A stretch of DNA of 37,430 nt from a virus: positions 1-37,430 of IMG/VR virus record IMGVR_UViG_3300046516_000867. The stretch is one strand, 5' to 3'. The notes below the pieces were generated by a model. That model did no database searches. It saw only the letters and a list, made by a program, of their open reading frames with translations, and had not been told where the DNA came from. The position numbers were made by a program, and so were the translations under genes. Positions 13,946-21,759 of this stretch are shown in pieces. The stretch's first letter is position 1. Each line of letters opens with the position of its first letter.

Positions 13946-16125
13946 TGCCACGCGCCACCAAAGGCGACGCCGAGATCATCCGCGAGGGCAAGGAGCGGTT
14001 TACCCGCTGTGAGGCGTGGGAACGGCAGTGGAGGGAACGAGCCCTATTTGACACGAAGTTCGCGAATGGAGACCACGCGAATATGTGGCAGTGGGATGCC
14101 AACGTTCGCACGGAGCGCGGTTCCCGGCCATCGCTGACCTACAACCAGGTCCGCCAGCACAATTTGCAGGTCATCAACGACGCGCGGCAGAACAAGGCCC
14201 AGATCAAAATTAGCCCGGTTGGCGGACGCGCCACATACGAGGCCGCCCAGGTGTTCTCCGGCATCATCCGGCGCATCGAATACACCAGCAAAGCGGTCGA
14301 TGCTTACTCGACGGCGACGTATCATCAGGTCGAGAGCGGCATGGGTTACGTCCGCGTCGAGACGGACTACGTTGACGATCAGTCGTTCGACCTGGATCTG
14401 TTCATTCGCCGCGTGCCCGATCCGCGCTGCGTCTACATGGACCCGGACTGTAAGTCCTATGACAAGTCTGATGCCGCGTTCGCGTTCGTGTTCGAGGACG
14501 TGCCGAGAGATCGTTACGAGGAAGAATACGGCGAGGAGGACAACACCGCGCCGGCCACGTTCGACAAAACCGATGGTTGGAACGACAAGGACCACGTGCG
14601 GGTCGCGGAATACTGGCGCCGGGGCGAGGCCAACCGCACGATTCACATGCTCGACAACGGCGCGGTCGTCGACGACGACGAAATCCCCGAGGAACTGCGC
14701 GACGAAATCAAGAAACGCGTCGTGAAATCGCGCGATGTGTCGGAGCCGGAAATCGAGTGGTTCAAGATCGCGGGCGACAAGATCGTCGATCGCAGGGATT
14801 GGCCGGGGAAGTACATTCCCATCGTGCCATTCATCGGCGAGGAAACCGTCATCGACGGCGTGATGGACCGCAAGGGCCACACCCGCAGCCAGATCGACGC
14901 CCAGCGCATCTACAACTATTGGGCGTCGGCGGCCGTCGAACAGGTCGCGCTACAGACCAAGACGCCCTACATCGCCCGCGCCGACGCGATCGAGGGGCGG
15001 ACGGAGCAGTGGGCCACCGCCAACGTCAAGAATTACTCGGTGCTGGTCTACAACGGCGTGGACGAGGCGGGGCAGCCGATCCCGCCGCCCGCGCGCGTCG
15101 AGCCGCCCACGATGGCCCAGGCTTACATCCAGGGCATGACCATCGCGCGGCAGGATCTGATGTCGGTGACCGGTCAGTATCAGGCCGAACTGGGGATGCC
15201 GAGCAACGAGCGGTCAGGTATAGCGATACAGCAACGACAAAGACAAGGTGACACCGCGACTTATCATTACATAGATAATCAAAGTAAAGCCATAAGACAA
15301 GTTGGACGAATACTTATAGACCTGATCCCGAAAATCTACGACGTGCGGCGCGTGGTGATGACGCTCGCCGAGGACGGGTCGGAGGCGAAGGTGGTCGTGG
15401 CGCCGGACGCTCCGGAAGCGCACCAGAACATGGGGCAGGGGCCGGGCGGACAGCCGGCGGCGCTGTCGAACGGACAGGCCCAGCAGCAGGCGGAAGACCC
15501 GGAGCAGCCCGATCCGACCGTGATATTTAATCCACAAATTGGAACCTACGACGTTGAAGCGGATGTAGGCCCCTCGTATGGGACACAAAGACAAGAGGCC
15601 GCTAATGCGTTCTCTCAAATAATGCAGCAAAATCCAGCAGCTTTTCAGGTTGTTGGGGACTTTTGGGCTGCCAATTCCGATTTTCCGGGGGCCGATGAGT
15701 TAGCGGATCGCCTGAAACGCGGTCTTCCCCCTCAATATAAATCCGGTCCAGATCCCCAGGTTCAAGCCGTCACTCAGCAAGCCCAACAAATGCAACAGCA
15801 AGCCCAGGGGTTACTGCAAAAGGCAGATGCCGAGATCGCGATGCTCAAGGCGCAACTGGTCCACGCGCAAGAGTCGGCGAAGGACAAGAGCGCGGAACTG
15901 GCGATACGTGATTATGAGGCCGAGACGAAACGCCTCGACGTGGTCGGCGGCATCGATCCCATCGCGCTTCAGGTGGTCGTTCGACAGCTTGTCTCCGACA
16001 TGCTCCAGACCGAGTTGCACCCCGTCCTGCAACAGCACGCGGCCCAGGAAGGCCAGCTACAGGCCATGGTCAATCCGATGCCGCCGCAGGCCGGGACCAA
16101 CGGAGCAGCCTCCGGTGGCTCGTAA
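13945..16125 (+). CDS. Portal protein, P22-like, 726 aa
   Basis: The product matches P22-type portals along its length. An N-terminal wing begins RCEAWERQWRERALFDTKFA. The clip and crown region includes PSLTYNQVRQHNLQVINDAR. The conserved block with ERSGIAIQQRQRQGDTATYH is about residues 421-440. Further on is a second conserved block, GTYDVEADVGPSYGTQRQEA. The tail is a Gln/Ala-rich helical barrel (QAVTQQAQQMQQQAQGLLQK) like the P22 barrel inside the capsid. Twelve copies form the DNA channel and the docking site for terminase and the gp4-like protein. Two internal stretches (15218-15330 and 15520-15800) use AT-ending codons unlike the rest. Confidence 0.9.
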   Translation: MPRATKGDAEIIREGKERFTRCEAWERQWRERALFDTKFANGDHANMWQWDANVRTERGSRPSLTYNQVRQHNLQVINDARQNKAQIKISPVGGRATYEAAQVFSGIIRRIEYTSKAVDAYSTATYHQVESGMGYVRVETDYVDDQSFDLDLFIRRVPDPRCVYMDPDCKSYDKSDAAFAFVFEDVPRDRYEEEYGEEDNTAPATFDKTDGWNDKDHVRVAEYWRRGEANRTIHMLDNGAVVDDDEIPEELRDEIKKRVVKSRDVSEPEIEWFKIAGDKIVDRRDWPGKYIPIVPFIGEETVIDGVMDRKGHTRSQIDAQRIYNYWASAAVEQVALQTKTPYIARADAIEGRTEQWATANVKNYSVLVYNGVDEAGQPIPPPARVEPPTMAQAYIQGMTIARQDLMSVTGQYQAELGMPSNERSGIAIQQRQRQGDTATYHYIDNQSKAIRQVGRILIDLIPKIYDVRRVVMTLAEDGSEAKVVVAPDAPEAHQNMGQGPGGQPAALSNGQAQQQAEDPEQPDPTVIFNPQIGTYDVEADVGPSYGTQRQEAANAFSQIMQQNPAAFQVVGDFWAANSDFPGADELADRLKRGLPPQYKSGPDPQVQAVTQQAQQMQQQAQGLLQKADAEIAMLKAQLVHAQESAKDKSAELAIRDYEAETKRLDVVGGIDPIALQVVVRQLVSDMLQTELHPVLQQHAAQEGQLQAMVNPMPPQAGTNGAASGGS

Positions 16126-17398
16126 CGCGCTCTCTTACGGTGACACGGACAGCGACAACCCGCTGGCCCGCGCCGCCGCCTACGCCGCTCCCTGGACCAC
16201 GGACGGGGCGGATACGAGCGTCGGCGTACCTTCGATCGGCGCCGGTGGGGACGCGGTCGGCCAGTGGATGGCGGCGCAACTCGCGAAGATGCAGGGCACC
16301 CGGCCCACGGCGCCGATCTGGAACCCCGATAATCCGGTGGGCACCGAGACGCTCCAGTCGATGGGAATGCCACAGCCAACGAACTACGCCGGCCCGGTCG
16401 GGCAGTATGTGAACCCGGTGACCGGGCAACTGACGACGCAGGGTCAGGCGCGGATGGCCGATAATCCGCTGCTCGGCTTCGACACCGGCGGCATCGGCGG
16501 CGTGCTCAAAGGGTTCCACGGCTCTCCGCACGCCTTCGACCGTTTCAGCAACGATGCCATCGGCAGCGGCGAGGGCGCGCAGGCTTACGGGTATGGGCAT
16601 TACCTCGCGGACAGCGAGGGCGTGGCGCGGAGTTACCGGGACGCGCTGACGCGAGACAGTGGCGCGGTCACGTATCAAACGCCGTATCGGGACAGCCGCC
16701 TGGACAATAGCTCAAAAACACATGAGCGGTTTTTAGCTGATAGGTTCAGATCAAACGGTGGCGATGTTGATGCGACAACCGCTCATCTGGAGCGAGATTT
16801 AGAAGCAAATCCTGGTGACGCCACCATAACAAAGGCGCTTGAACTGGCGAGGTTTCCTGATTCTGCCTTAACGCTAAAGGATGCGAACCCCGGCCACATG
16901 TACGAGGTCAACGTCAACGCCGAGCCGGAGCATTTTCTGGACTGGGATAAGCCGTTGAGCGAGCAGCATCCGGTGGTGCGGCAGGCGTTGAATGATATCG
17001 GTGTCGCGCCCCCTGGCGCTTCTTTCACGGTGCGTCCCGTCGAAGGCGGCCATGTCGTGGACTTTGTTGACGGGAACAACAAATTCACGACATCACGCGT
17101 TTATCAGTCGGCCGAGGACGCACAACGGCAGGCATCGATTACGATGAAGATGATGAACCGCGATCCAACTGGCGCTGAAATGGTGCGCCAGAATCAGGGA
17201 ATCGAGGCAAAGTTAGCTGAAGCAGGAATCCCCGGCATTCGCTACCTCGACGCGGGCAGCCGCCGCGCGGGCGAGGGAAGCCGTAACACGGTCGTGTTCG
17301 ACCCCTCCACGATGGACATCATCCGCCGCTACGGCCTCGCTGGCCTGATGGCGGGCGGCGGCGCGGCGGCGCTCGGCGGGCAGGGACAACAGCAATGA
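16115..17398 (+). CDS. ADP-ribosyltransferase-like virion-operon protein, 427 aa
   Basis: GTG 16115 has GGAG at 16102-16105 and overlaps the portal stop. Residues 1-125 are a low-complexity, possibly capsid-binding part. From residue 133 a recognised phage module starts: GFHGSPHAFDRF (H135, G136), GSGEGAQAYGYGHYLADS (Y158-D166), YEVNVNAEPEHFLDWD, and GIPGIRYLDAGSR with EGSRNTVVFD near the end. This order (H-G, then G-x-Y, then a strand with a C-terminal acidic region) fits the ADP-ribosyltransferase-like modules seen in phage polyproteins. It could enter the host with the DNA, as T4 Alt does. Activity is not proven; GHYLAD replaces the more usual GLYFAE. Confidence 0.6.
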   Translation: MARNALSYGDTDSDNPLARAAAYAAPWTTDGADTSVGVPSIGAGGDAVGQWMAAQLAKMQGTRPTAPIWNPDNPVGTETLQSMGMPQPTNYAGPVGQYVNPVTGQLTTQGQARMADNPLLGFDTGGIGGVLKGFHGSPHAFDRFSNDAIGSGEGAQAYGYGHYLADSEGVARSYRDALTRDSGAVTYQTPYRDSRLDNSSKTHERFLADRFRSNGGDVDATTAHLERDLEANPGDATITKALELARFPDSALTLKDANPGHMYEVNVNAEPEHFLDWDKPLSEQHPVVRQALNDIGVAPPGASFTVRPVEGGHVVDFVDGNNKFTTSRVYQSAEDAQRQASITMKMMNRDPTGAEMVRQNQGIEAKLAEAGIPGIRYLDAGSRRAGEGSRNTVVFDPSTMDIIRRYGLAGLMAGGGAAALGGQGQQQ

Positions 17399-17826
17399 GC
17401 GAGGACGCCGTCGCCTCCGTCCATGTCGCCGAGATCCAGCGCCTGCGCGCGATCATCGCCGAACTGGAAGCTGAGAACGAACGGCTGCGGATGATCGACG
17501 CGACGCCTGAGGGCTGGGGCGCTCTGTTCGACGCACAAGGCGCCGAACTTCAGAAAGCATACGACCGCGTCACCGCCCTGGAGATGAGCAACCAGGCGCT
17601 GGCGGCCGAGCAGTTTCTCGATGAGCTGCGCGACCGGCTTGAGAAAATGCACGACAACGCTCTCATCGCCAGCCGCGAGGCCGACCGGCACATCAGCCAG
17701 TCGCAAGCCCGCATCCTCGCCCTCGAGGCCGAGATCGCGGTGATGCGCGGCACGCTGGCCCGCCCCGACACCGCCGACGATGGGCCGGTCACGCTCATCG
17801 AAGGCACGCCGAACGCACCACGATGA
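17395..17826 (+). CDS. Coiled-coil virion-operon protein, 143 aa
   Basis: The product is mainly two coiled coils: IQRLRAIIAELEAENERLRM (about 14-33) and a longer one at about 60-125 (FLDELRDRLEKMHDNALIAS, then ARILALEAEIAVMRGT). It has no hydrophobic core domain. ATGA overlaps link it to both neighbours. It could be a head-assembly helper or internal protein; no specific family is recognised. Confidence 0.6.
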   Translation: MSEDAVASVHVAEIQRLRAIIAELEAENERLRMIDATPEGWGALFDAQGAELQKAYDRVTALEMSNQALAAEQFLDELRDRLEKMHDNALIASREADRHISQSQARILALEAEIAVMRGTLARPDTADDGPVTLIEGTPNAPR

Positions 17827-18311
17827 GCGACAACCCACTGATCGTTCCGACCGTGGCGAGCAACAACCCACTGGCGCAGGCGCCGCCGCCGCAAGCCGAT
17901 CCGATGGACTACTCCGACCGCTACAACACCCGCCTGTCGGCCGCCGACGAGCAGCGGTTCCAGCAATGGATGCGCCAGCAGTCCCAGGCCACCGGGCGCG
18001 ATATGAGCAACGACCTCTACGACTACGACCTGCGCGGTTTCTTCAAATCTGGCGGCAAGTTTGATGAGGAAAGCGGCCACGCCGGCGATACGTTCAAGAA
18101 GCCGAACCACCCGACGTTCAGCGACCAGTCCCAATATCACGGCGTAGACGGCTACAAGGGGGGTTCGTGGGGCGGCGGACAGAACGGTCAGCCGTGGACG
18201 TTCACGCCCTCCGCGACAAACCTTCAGATGATGCCGTTGCCCGATCTGCAACGATATTTCGCATCCCCGGCCGAAGCGGGCCGCAGCGTCCTCGTAATGC
18301 CGAACCAGTAA
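17823..18311 (+). CDS. Conserved phage protein of unknown function, 162 aa
   Basis: The central part is a motif seen in many podovirus genomes: DRYNTRLSAADEQRFQQWMR, then DLYDYDLRGFF, then KKPNHPTFSDQSQYHG. The N-terminal 30 residues are Pro/Asn-rich. The gene sits just before the scaffold, overlapping the coiled-coil gene by ATGA. Its role is unknown, though the location suggests it is packaged or assists head assembly. Confidence 0.65.
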   Translation: MSDNPLIVPTVASNNPLAQAPPPQADPMDYSDRYNTRLSAADEQRFQQWMRQQSQATGRDMSNDLYDYDLRGFFKSGGKFDEESGHAGDTFKKPNHPTFSDQSQYHGVDGYKGGSWGGGQNGQPWTFTPSATNLQMMPLPDLQRYFASPAEAGRSVLVMPNQ

Positions 18312-18326
18312 TCCAACAGGCTACCC

Positions 18327-19103
18327 ATGAGCGAAACAACAGACCAACCGCCCGTCGTTTCCGACCCCGGCGGCCTCCCGCAACCCGCCGTTCCCGATCC
18401 CCCGGCACAGGCCGACACCGGCAACGCGCCGGAGGGCGAGGCGCCGGAGCACAAGGAGCAGCCCGACCCGGAGGGCCGCCGCGTCGCCCAGGTTCGCGCC
18501 CGGTTGGCGGCGGCGGAGCGCCGCGAGGCCGAGCAACGGGCCGAGTTGGAGTTCTACCGGCGGCAGACGGCGGCGATCGACCCGGCGAACGAAACCCCGG
18601 AGCAGCGCGAGGCGCGCAGGGACGCGGAGGCCGAAGCGAGGGCCGAGACGCGATTGATGACAAGGCGTTTTCACGAGGACGGCGCGGCGCACTATGGCGA
18701 CTGGAAGCAACGCTGCGACGACCTCGTGGCGATGGGCGCCGATCCCGGCTTTGCCTCGCTGTTGGTCGAAATGCCCGGCGGCGAGGGTGTGCGGGTCGCG
18801 GCGGCGCTGGCGGCTGATCCCGACGCGGTCCAACGCATCGCCAACCTCCGCAACGAGCGGGCGCGGGCGGTGGCGCTGGGCAAGTACGCCGCCACGATCG
18901 AGGACGCGCCACAGGCCGCCCCCAGGGCCCCTGTGAACGGCAACGGCAACGGGGCGGCGCCCCCGGTCGTCACCCGCGCCCCGGCGCCGATCCGCCCGGT
19001 GACGGGACGTGTCAGCCCGACGTTCAACGAATATACGGCGACGGCGGCGGAACTGGCCGATCACTACATGCGCCAGAACCTGGAGCGGCAGCAGCGCCGC
19101 TAG
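18327..19103 (+). CDS. Capsid scaffolding protein, 258 aa
   Basis: Position directly before the coat gene, strong charge, absence of a compact hydrophobic core and a long helical middle (ARLAAAERREAEQRAELEFY) are all typical of scaffolds. The N-terminal 55 residues are Pro/Glu-rich and disordered. The C-terminal end (NEYTATAAELADHYMRQNLE then RQQRR) is an amphipathic basic helix like the coat-binding end of the P22 scaffold. It would guide coat assembly and leave the head before packaging ends. No protease gene is seen, as in P22, where the scaffold is released intact. Confidence 0.7.
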   Translation: MSETTDQPPVVSDPGGLPQPAVPDPPAQADTGNAPEGEAPEHKEQPDPEGRRVAQVRARLAAAERREAEQRAELEFYRRQTAAIDPANETPEQREARRDAEAEARAETRLMTRRFHEDGAAHYGDWKQRCDDLVAMGADPGFASLLVEMPGGEGVRVAAALAADPDAVQRIANLRNERARAVALGKYAATIEDAPQAAPRAPVNGNGNGAAPPVVTRAPAPIRPVTGRVSPTFNEYTATAAELADHYMRQNLERQQRR

Positions 19104-19111
19104 ACGTGCCT

Positions 19112-19188
19112 ACGGGCAGCGGGCCGTAACACCGCGCGACGTGCCGAACCGAACGGGTAGCGGGTCCGATAACACCGCGTGGCGTGCG
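19112..19188. repeat. Two imperfect direct repeats of about 34 bp before the coat gene
   Basis: ACGGGCAGCGGGCCG-TAACACCGCG at 19112-19136 is repeated with few changes as ACGGGTAGCGGGTCCGATAACACCGCG from 19153, and each copy is followed by a similar (G/T)GCGTGC-type end. The region is non-coding (19104-19289). It may be a duplicated regulatory or RNA element. Confidence 0.55.
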
Positions 19189-19237
19189 TATCCCGGCTGA
19201 TCGCGTGGCTTCTCTGTTGCGACAGCGGACTGAACCG

Positions 19238-19257
19238 GCGCCAGTAATCCCTGGCGC
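19238..19257 (+). terminator. Stem-loop GCGCCAG-TAATCC-CTGGCGC before the coat gene
   Basis: A perfect 7-bp stem with a 6-base loop is followed by TTTACTTC. It resembles a weak intrinsic terminator on the plus strand, 33 bases before the coat ATG. Since coat expression must be very high, the hairpin more likely acts as a 5' stabiliser after RNA processing, or as a terminator overridden by the NusG-like factor. Confidence 0.5.
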
Positions 19258-19289
19258 TTTACTTCAATCCGTAAAGCACAGAGGCAAAA

Positions 19290-20495
19290 ATGCCAGCTAC
19301 CAATACGCTTCTCACAATAAACATGATCACTGCCAAAGCATTGGCGATCCTGCACCAGAAGTGCAACTTCATCGGCGCGATCAACAGGCAATACGACGAT
19401 TCCTTCGCCAACTCCGGCGCCAAGATCGGTTCGACGCTGCGTATCCGCCTGCCGGTGCAATACACCGTCTCGACCACCCCGGCGCTGTCGCTTCAGAACA
19501 CGGTGGAGACGCAGGTCAGCCTGCCGATCACCAACCAGTATCACGTCGATTTCAGCTTCTCGTCGGCCGAACTGACGCTGTCCATTGACGACTTCAGTGC
19601 CCGTTACATCGAGCCCGCCATGGCCGTCCTCGCTGCCCAGATCGAGGCGACGTGCATCGGCATGATGTGGCCCACCGTCTACAACCAGGTTGGCACCAGC
19701 GGCGCGGCGCAGACGTTCAAGACCGTGTTGCAATCGCGCAAGCTGCTGCTCGACAACCTGACGCCGCAATCGAAACAATGGCAACTGCGGATCAACACCC
19801 AGGACAACGTCGATCTGGTGGACGCCCTCAAGGGTCTGTTCCAGCAGTCAACGCAGATCGCCCGTCAGTATACCGATGGCGTGATGGGTCTGGCGGCCGG
19901 CTTCGAGTGGGCGGAATCGACGCACTTCACCACCCAGACGCGCGGCGCCGAGAGCGCGACCTATACGACAGCCATCACCACGGGCCAGAATACCGGCGGC
20001 ACGCTGGCCGTCATCACCGGCACCGGGGCGGGCAACGCGGGCGATATCTTCACCATCGCGGGTGTGTTCCGCGTGCATCCCGAAACCAAGGTCAACAGTG
20101 GCGTGCTTCAGCAGTTCGTCCTGACCGCTAACTATGCCGGCGGCGGCGGCAATATGAGCATCGCGCCCGCCATCAACGCCGTGATCGGCAGCCCGCAGCA
20201 AAACGTGGTGGTGCCCAGCGCCAATGCGACGGCGGCGTTGACATTCCTTGGAACAGCCTCTACTGCAACTGGACTGTCGCTCGCGTTTCATCCAGACGCT
20301 TTTACTTTCGCGACTGCGGATTTAGTAATGCCCGGAGGCGTCGACATGGCTTCCAGAGTAGTGAAAGACGGAATTAGTATGCGAGCAGTTCGCCAATACT
20401 CGATTTCAGATGATACGATGCCGATACGAATTGACGTTTTGTGGGGCGCGGCGGCGCTACGGCCCCAACTCGCATGTCGCCTCGCTGCGAATTAG
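19290..20495 (+). CDS. Major capsid (coat) protein, P22 gp5-like, 401 aa
   Basis: The protein has the P22-coat family pattern. The N-terminal part contains MITAKALAILHQKCNFIGAI and a strand-rich stretch (GAKIGSTLRIRLPVQYTVST). An insertion/telokin-like region lies at about 215-330. The C-terminus is conserved: LAFHPDAFTFATADLVMPGG, then ISMRAVRQYSISDDTMPIRI and DVLWGAAALRPQL. It forms the HK97-fold icosahedral shell. The stretch 20240-20440, which encodes the conserved C-terminus, uses AT-ending codons unlike the rest. The non-coding leader contains two repeats and a stem-loop. Confidence 0.9.
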   Translation: MPATNTLLTINMITAKALAILHQKCNFIGAINRQYDDSFANSGAKIGSTLRIRLPVQYTVSTTPALSLQNTVETQVSLPITNQYHVDFSFSSAELTLSIDDFSARYIEPAMAVLAAQIEATCIGMMWPTVYNQVGTSGAAQTFKTVLQSRKLLLDNLTPQSKQWQLRINTQDNVDLVDALKGLFQQSTQIARQYTDGVMGLAAGFEWAESTHFTTQTRGAESATYTTAITTGQNTGGTLAVITGTGAGNAGDIFTIAGVFRVHPETKVNSGVLQQFVLTANYAGGGGNMSIAPAINAVIGSPQQNVVVPSANATAALTFLGTASTATGLSLAFHPDAFTFATADLVMPGGVDMASRVVKDGISMRAVRQYSISDDTMPIRIDVLWGAAALRPQLACRLAAN

Positions 20496-20503
20496 CAATG
20501 GAA

Positions 20504-20542
20504 CCCGCCATGTTTATCCCATGAACGGGTAGACATGGCGGG
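20504..20542. repeat. Long inverted repeat CCCGCCATGT / ACATGGCGGG after the coat gene
   Basis: The 10-bp arms match perfectly across a 19-base loop that itself contains CCC...GGG, giving a strong RNA hairpin 9 bases after the coat stop. No T-tract follows. It probably caps and protects the coat mRNA 3' end or modulates readthrough to the decoration-like gene. Confidence 0.6.
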
Positions 20543-20561
20543 ATATTGAACAGGAGCCACC

Positions 20562-20966
20562 ATGCCGACAAACGTCGTCTACCCCACGGGGCGCGCGATC
20601 AACTTCCAGACCGGCGTCGGGCTGCACGATCTCTCGGCGCTGGCTTCCGGAAACGGCTGGTCGGCGGCTTCCATCACCGCCCACGCCGGCGGCACCCAGG
20701 CACTGGCCACGCCTGTCCGCAGCGCGATTACCCTGATCGCGGTCAGCGCGTCGGCTGGCGACAGCGTGCAACTGCCGCCCGCTGTCGGGGGTCAGACGCT
20801 CTGGCTGATCAACGCCGGGGCGGCCAGCGCGCAGGTGTTCGCCAACCCCGGCGCCGATACCATCAACGGGGTGGCGAACGCCACGGGCGTCGCGCTGGCG
20901 AACGGCAAATCCACCACGCTCGTCTCACCGATTCCAGGCGCGTGGTTCTCGATTCTGTCCGCCTGA
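20562..20966 (+). CDS. Beta-rich protein, possible head decoration protein, 134 aa
   Basis: AGGAG at 20552-20556 precedes ATG 20562. Residues 50-134 alternate in a strand pattern (VRSAITLIAVSASAGDSVQL, then QTLWLINAGAASAQVFANPG) and end with ALANGKSTTLVSPIPGAWFS. This pattern occurs in small phage beta-sandwich structural proteins. The location between coat and gp4-like genes favours a capsid decoration or head-completion role. Function is inferred. Confidence 0.55.
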   Translation: MPTNVVYPTGRAINFQTGVGLHDLSALASGNGWSAASITAHAGGTQALATPVRSAITLIAVSASAGDSVQLPPAVGGQTLWLINAGAASAQVFANPGADTINGVANATGVALANGKSTTLVSPIPGAWFSILSA

Positions 20967-20985
20967 ACTCCAACGGGAGGCGCGC

Positions 20986-21759
20986 ATGTTTCTGCAAACC
21001 ACTGGGGATCTAATTACGTTTGTGTTACGAGCGAGTTCGATAAACGGTATTGGCCAGACCCCGATGCCGGAGGACAGCAACACGGGGTTGTCGTTCCTTC
21101 AGATGCTCATCGCGCAATGGCAGCGCAAGCGGTGGCTGGTCTGGGCTGAGCAGGAGGTCTCGGCCATCGCGACGGGAAACGACAGCTACACCATCGGACC
21201 GGGGCCGGGAACTGACTTCGTGACCCCGCGGCCGGACAAAATCCACGCCGCGTGGTGCCGACTGATGCCGTTCGGTGGCCCCAACGCGGTTGATCTATCG
21301 CTGGCGATCATCGAGGCATATGAGGACTGGGCCACGATCGCGATTAAAGACCTTAAGTCGATCCCCGCCGCCGTGTTCTATGATAGTTCGTTCCCGGTCG
21401 GGAAACTGACGTTCTGGCCGGTGCCGCCCGCTTCGATCTACGAGATGCACATCGTCGTGAAAGGGCAGCTACCCGCCTACACTACCCTCGTCGATCCGCT
21501 GGCGCTCCCGGATGAATACATCGAGGCGTTGGTCTGGAGCCTCTGCGTTCGCATGCAGATGGCCTACGGCCTCCCCTCGCGCCCGGATCACGTTCAGGCC
21601 ATGCGGCAGGCGGTGGACGTGGTCAAGATGGCCAACGCGCAAATCCCGCTGCTGTCGATGCCGGCGGCGCTGAGCGGGCACCGCGGCGACGTGAGCAGTT
21701 GGAGCGGCAAGGGGCTGTCGCAAGCGTGGACCGTGTCAGGGCCGAGTGTGCTGTCGTGA
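20986..21759 (+). CDS. Head-to-tail adaptor, P22 gp4-like, 257 aa
   Basis: The sequence follows the P22 tail accessory factor family. It begins DLITFVLRASSINGIGQTPM, has the conserved GLSFLQMLIAQWQRKRWLVW, and continues with ALPDEYIEALVWSLCVRMQM. The protein docks to the portal and stabilises packaged DNA. It is longer than P22 gp4 (166 aa), with an extended C-terminus. Its GTGA junction couples it to the gp10-like gene. The first 60 bases use AT-ending codons. Confidence 0.75.
   Translation: MFLQTTGDLITFVLRASSINGIGQTPMPEDSNTGLSFLQMLIAQWQRKRWLVWAEQEVSAIATGNDSYTIGPGPGTDFVTPRPDKIHAAWCRLMPFGGPNAVDLSLAIIEAYEDWATIAIKDLKSIPAAVFYDSSFPVGKLTFWPVPPASIYEMHIVVKGQLPAYTTLVDPLALPDEYIEALVWSLCVRMQMAYGLPSRPDHVQAMRQAVDVVKMANAQIPLLSMPAALSGHRGDVSSWSGKGLSQAWTVSGPSVLS

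Noticed and set aside
14044-14880. Leftward open frame of 278 codons
   Set aside because: It is opposite the portal gene and shows the Val/Asp/His-rich composition of a mirror frame.
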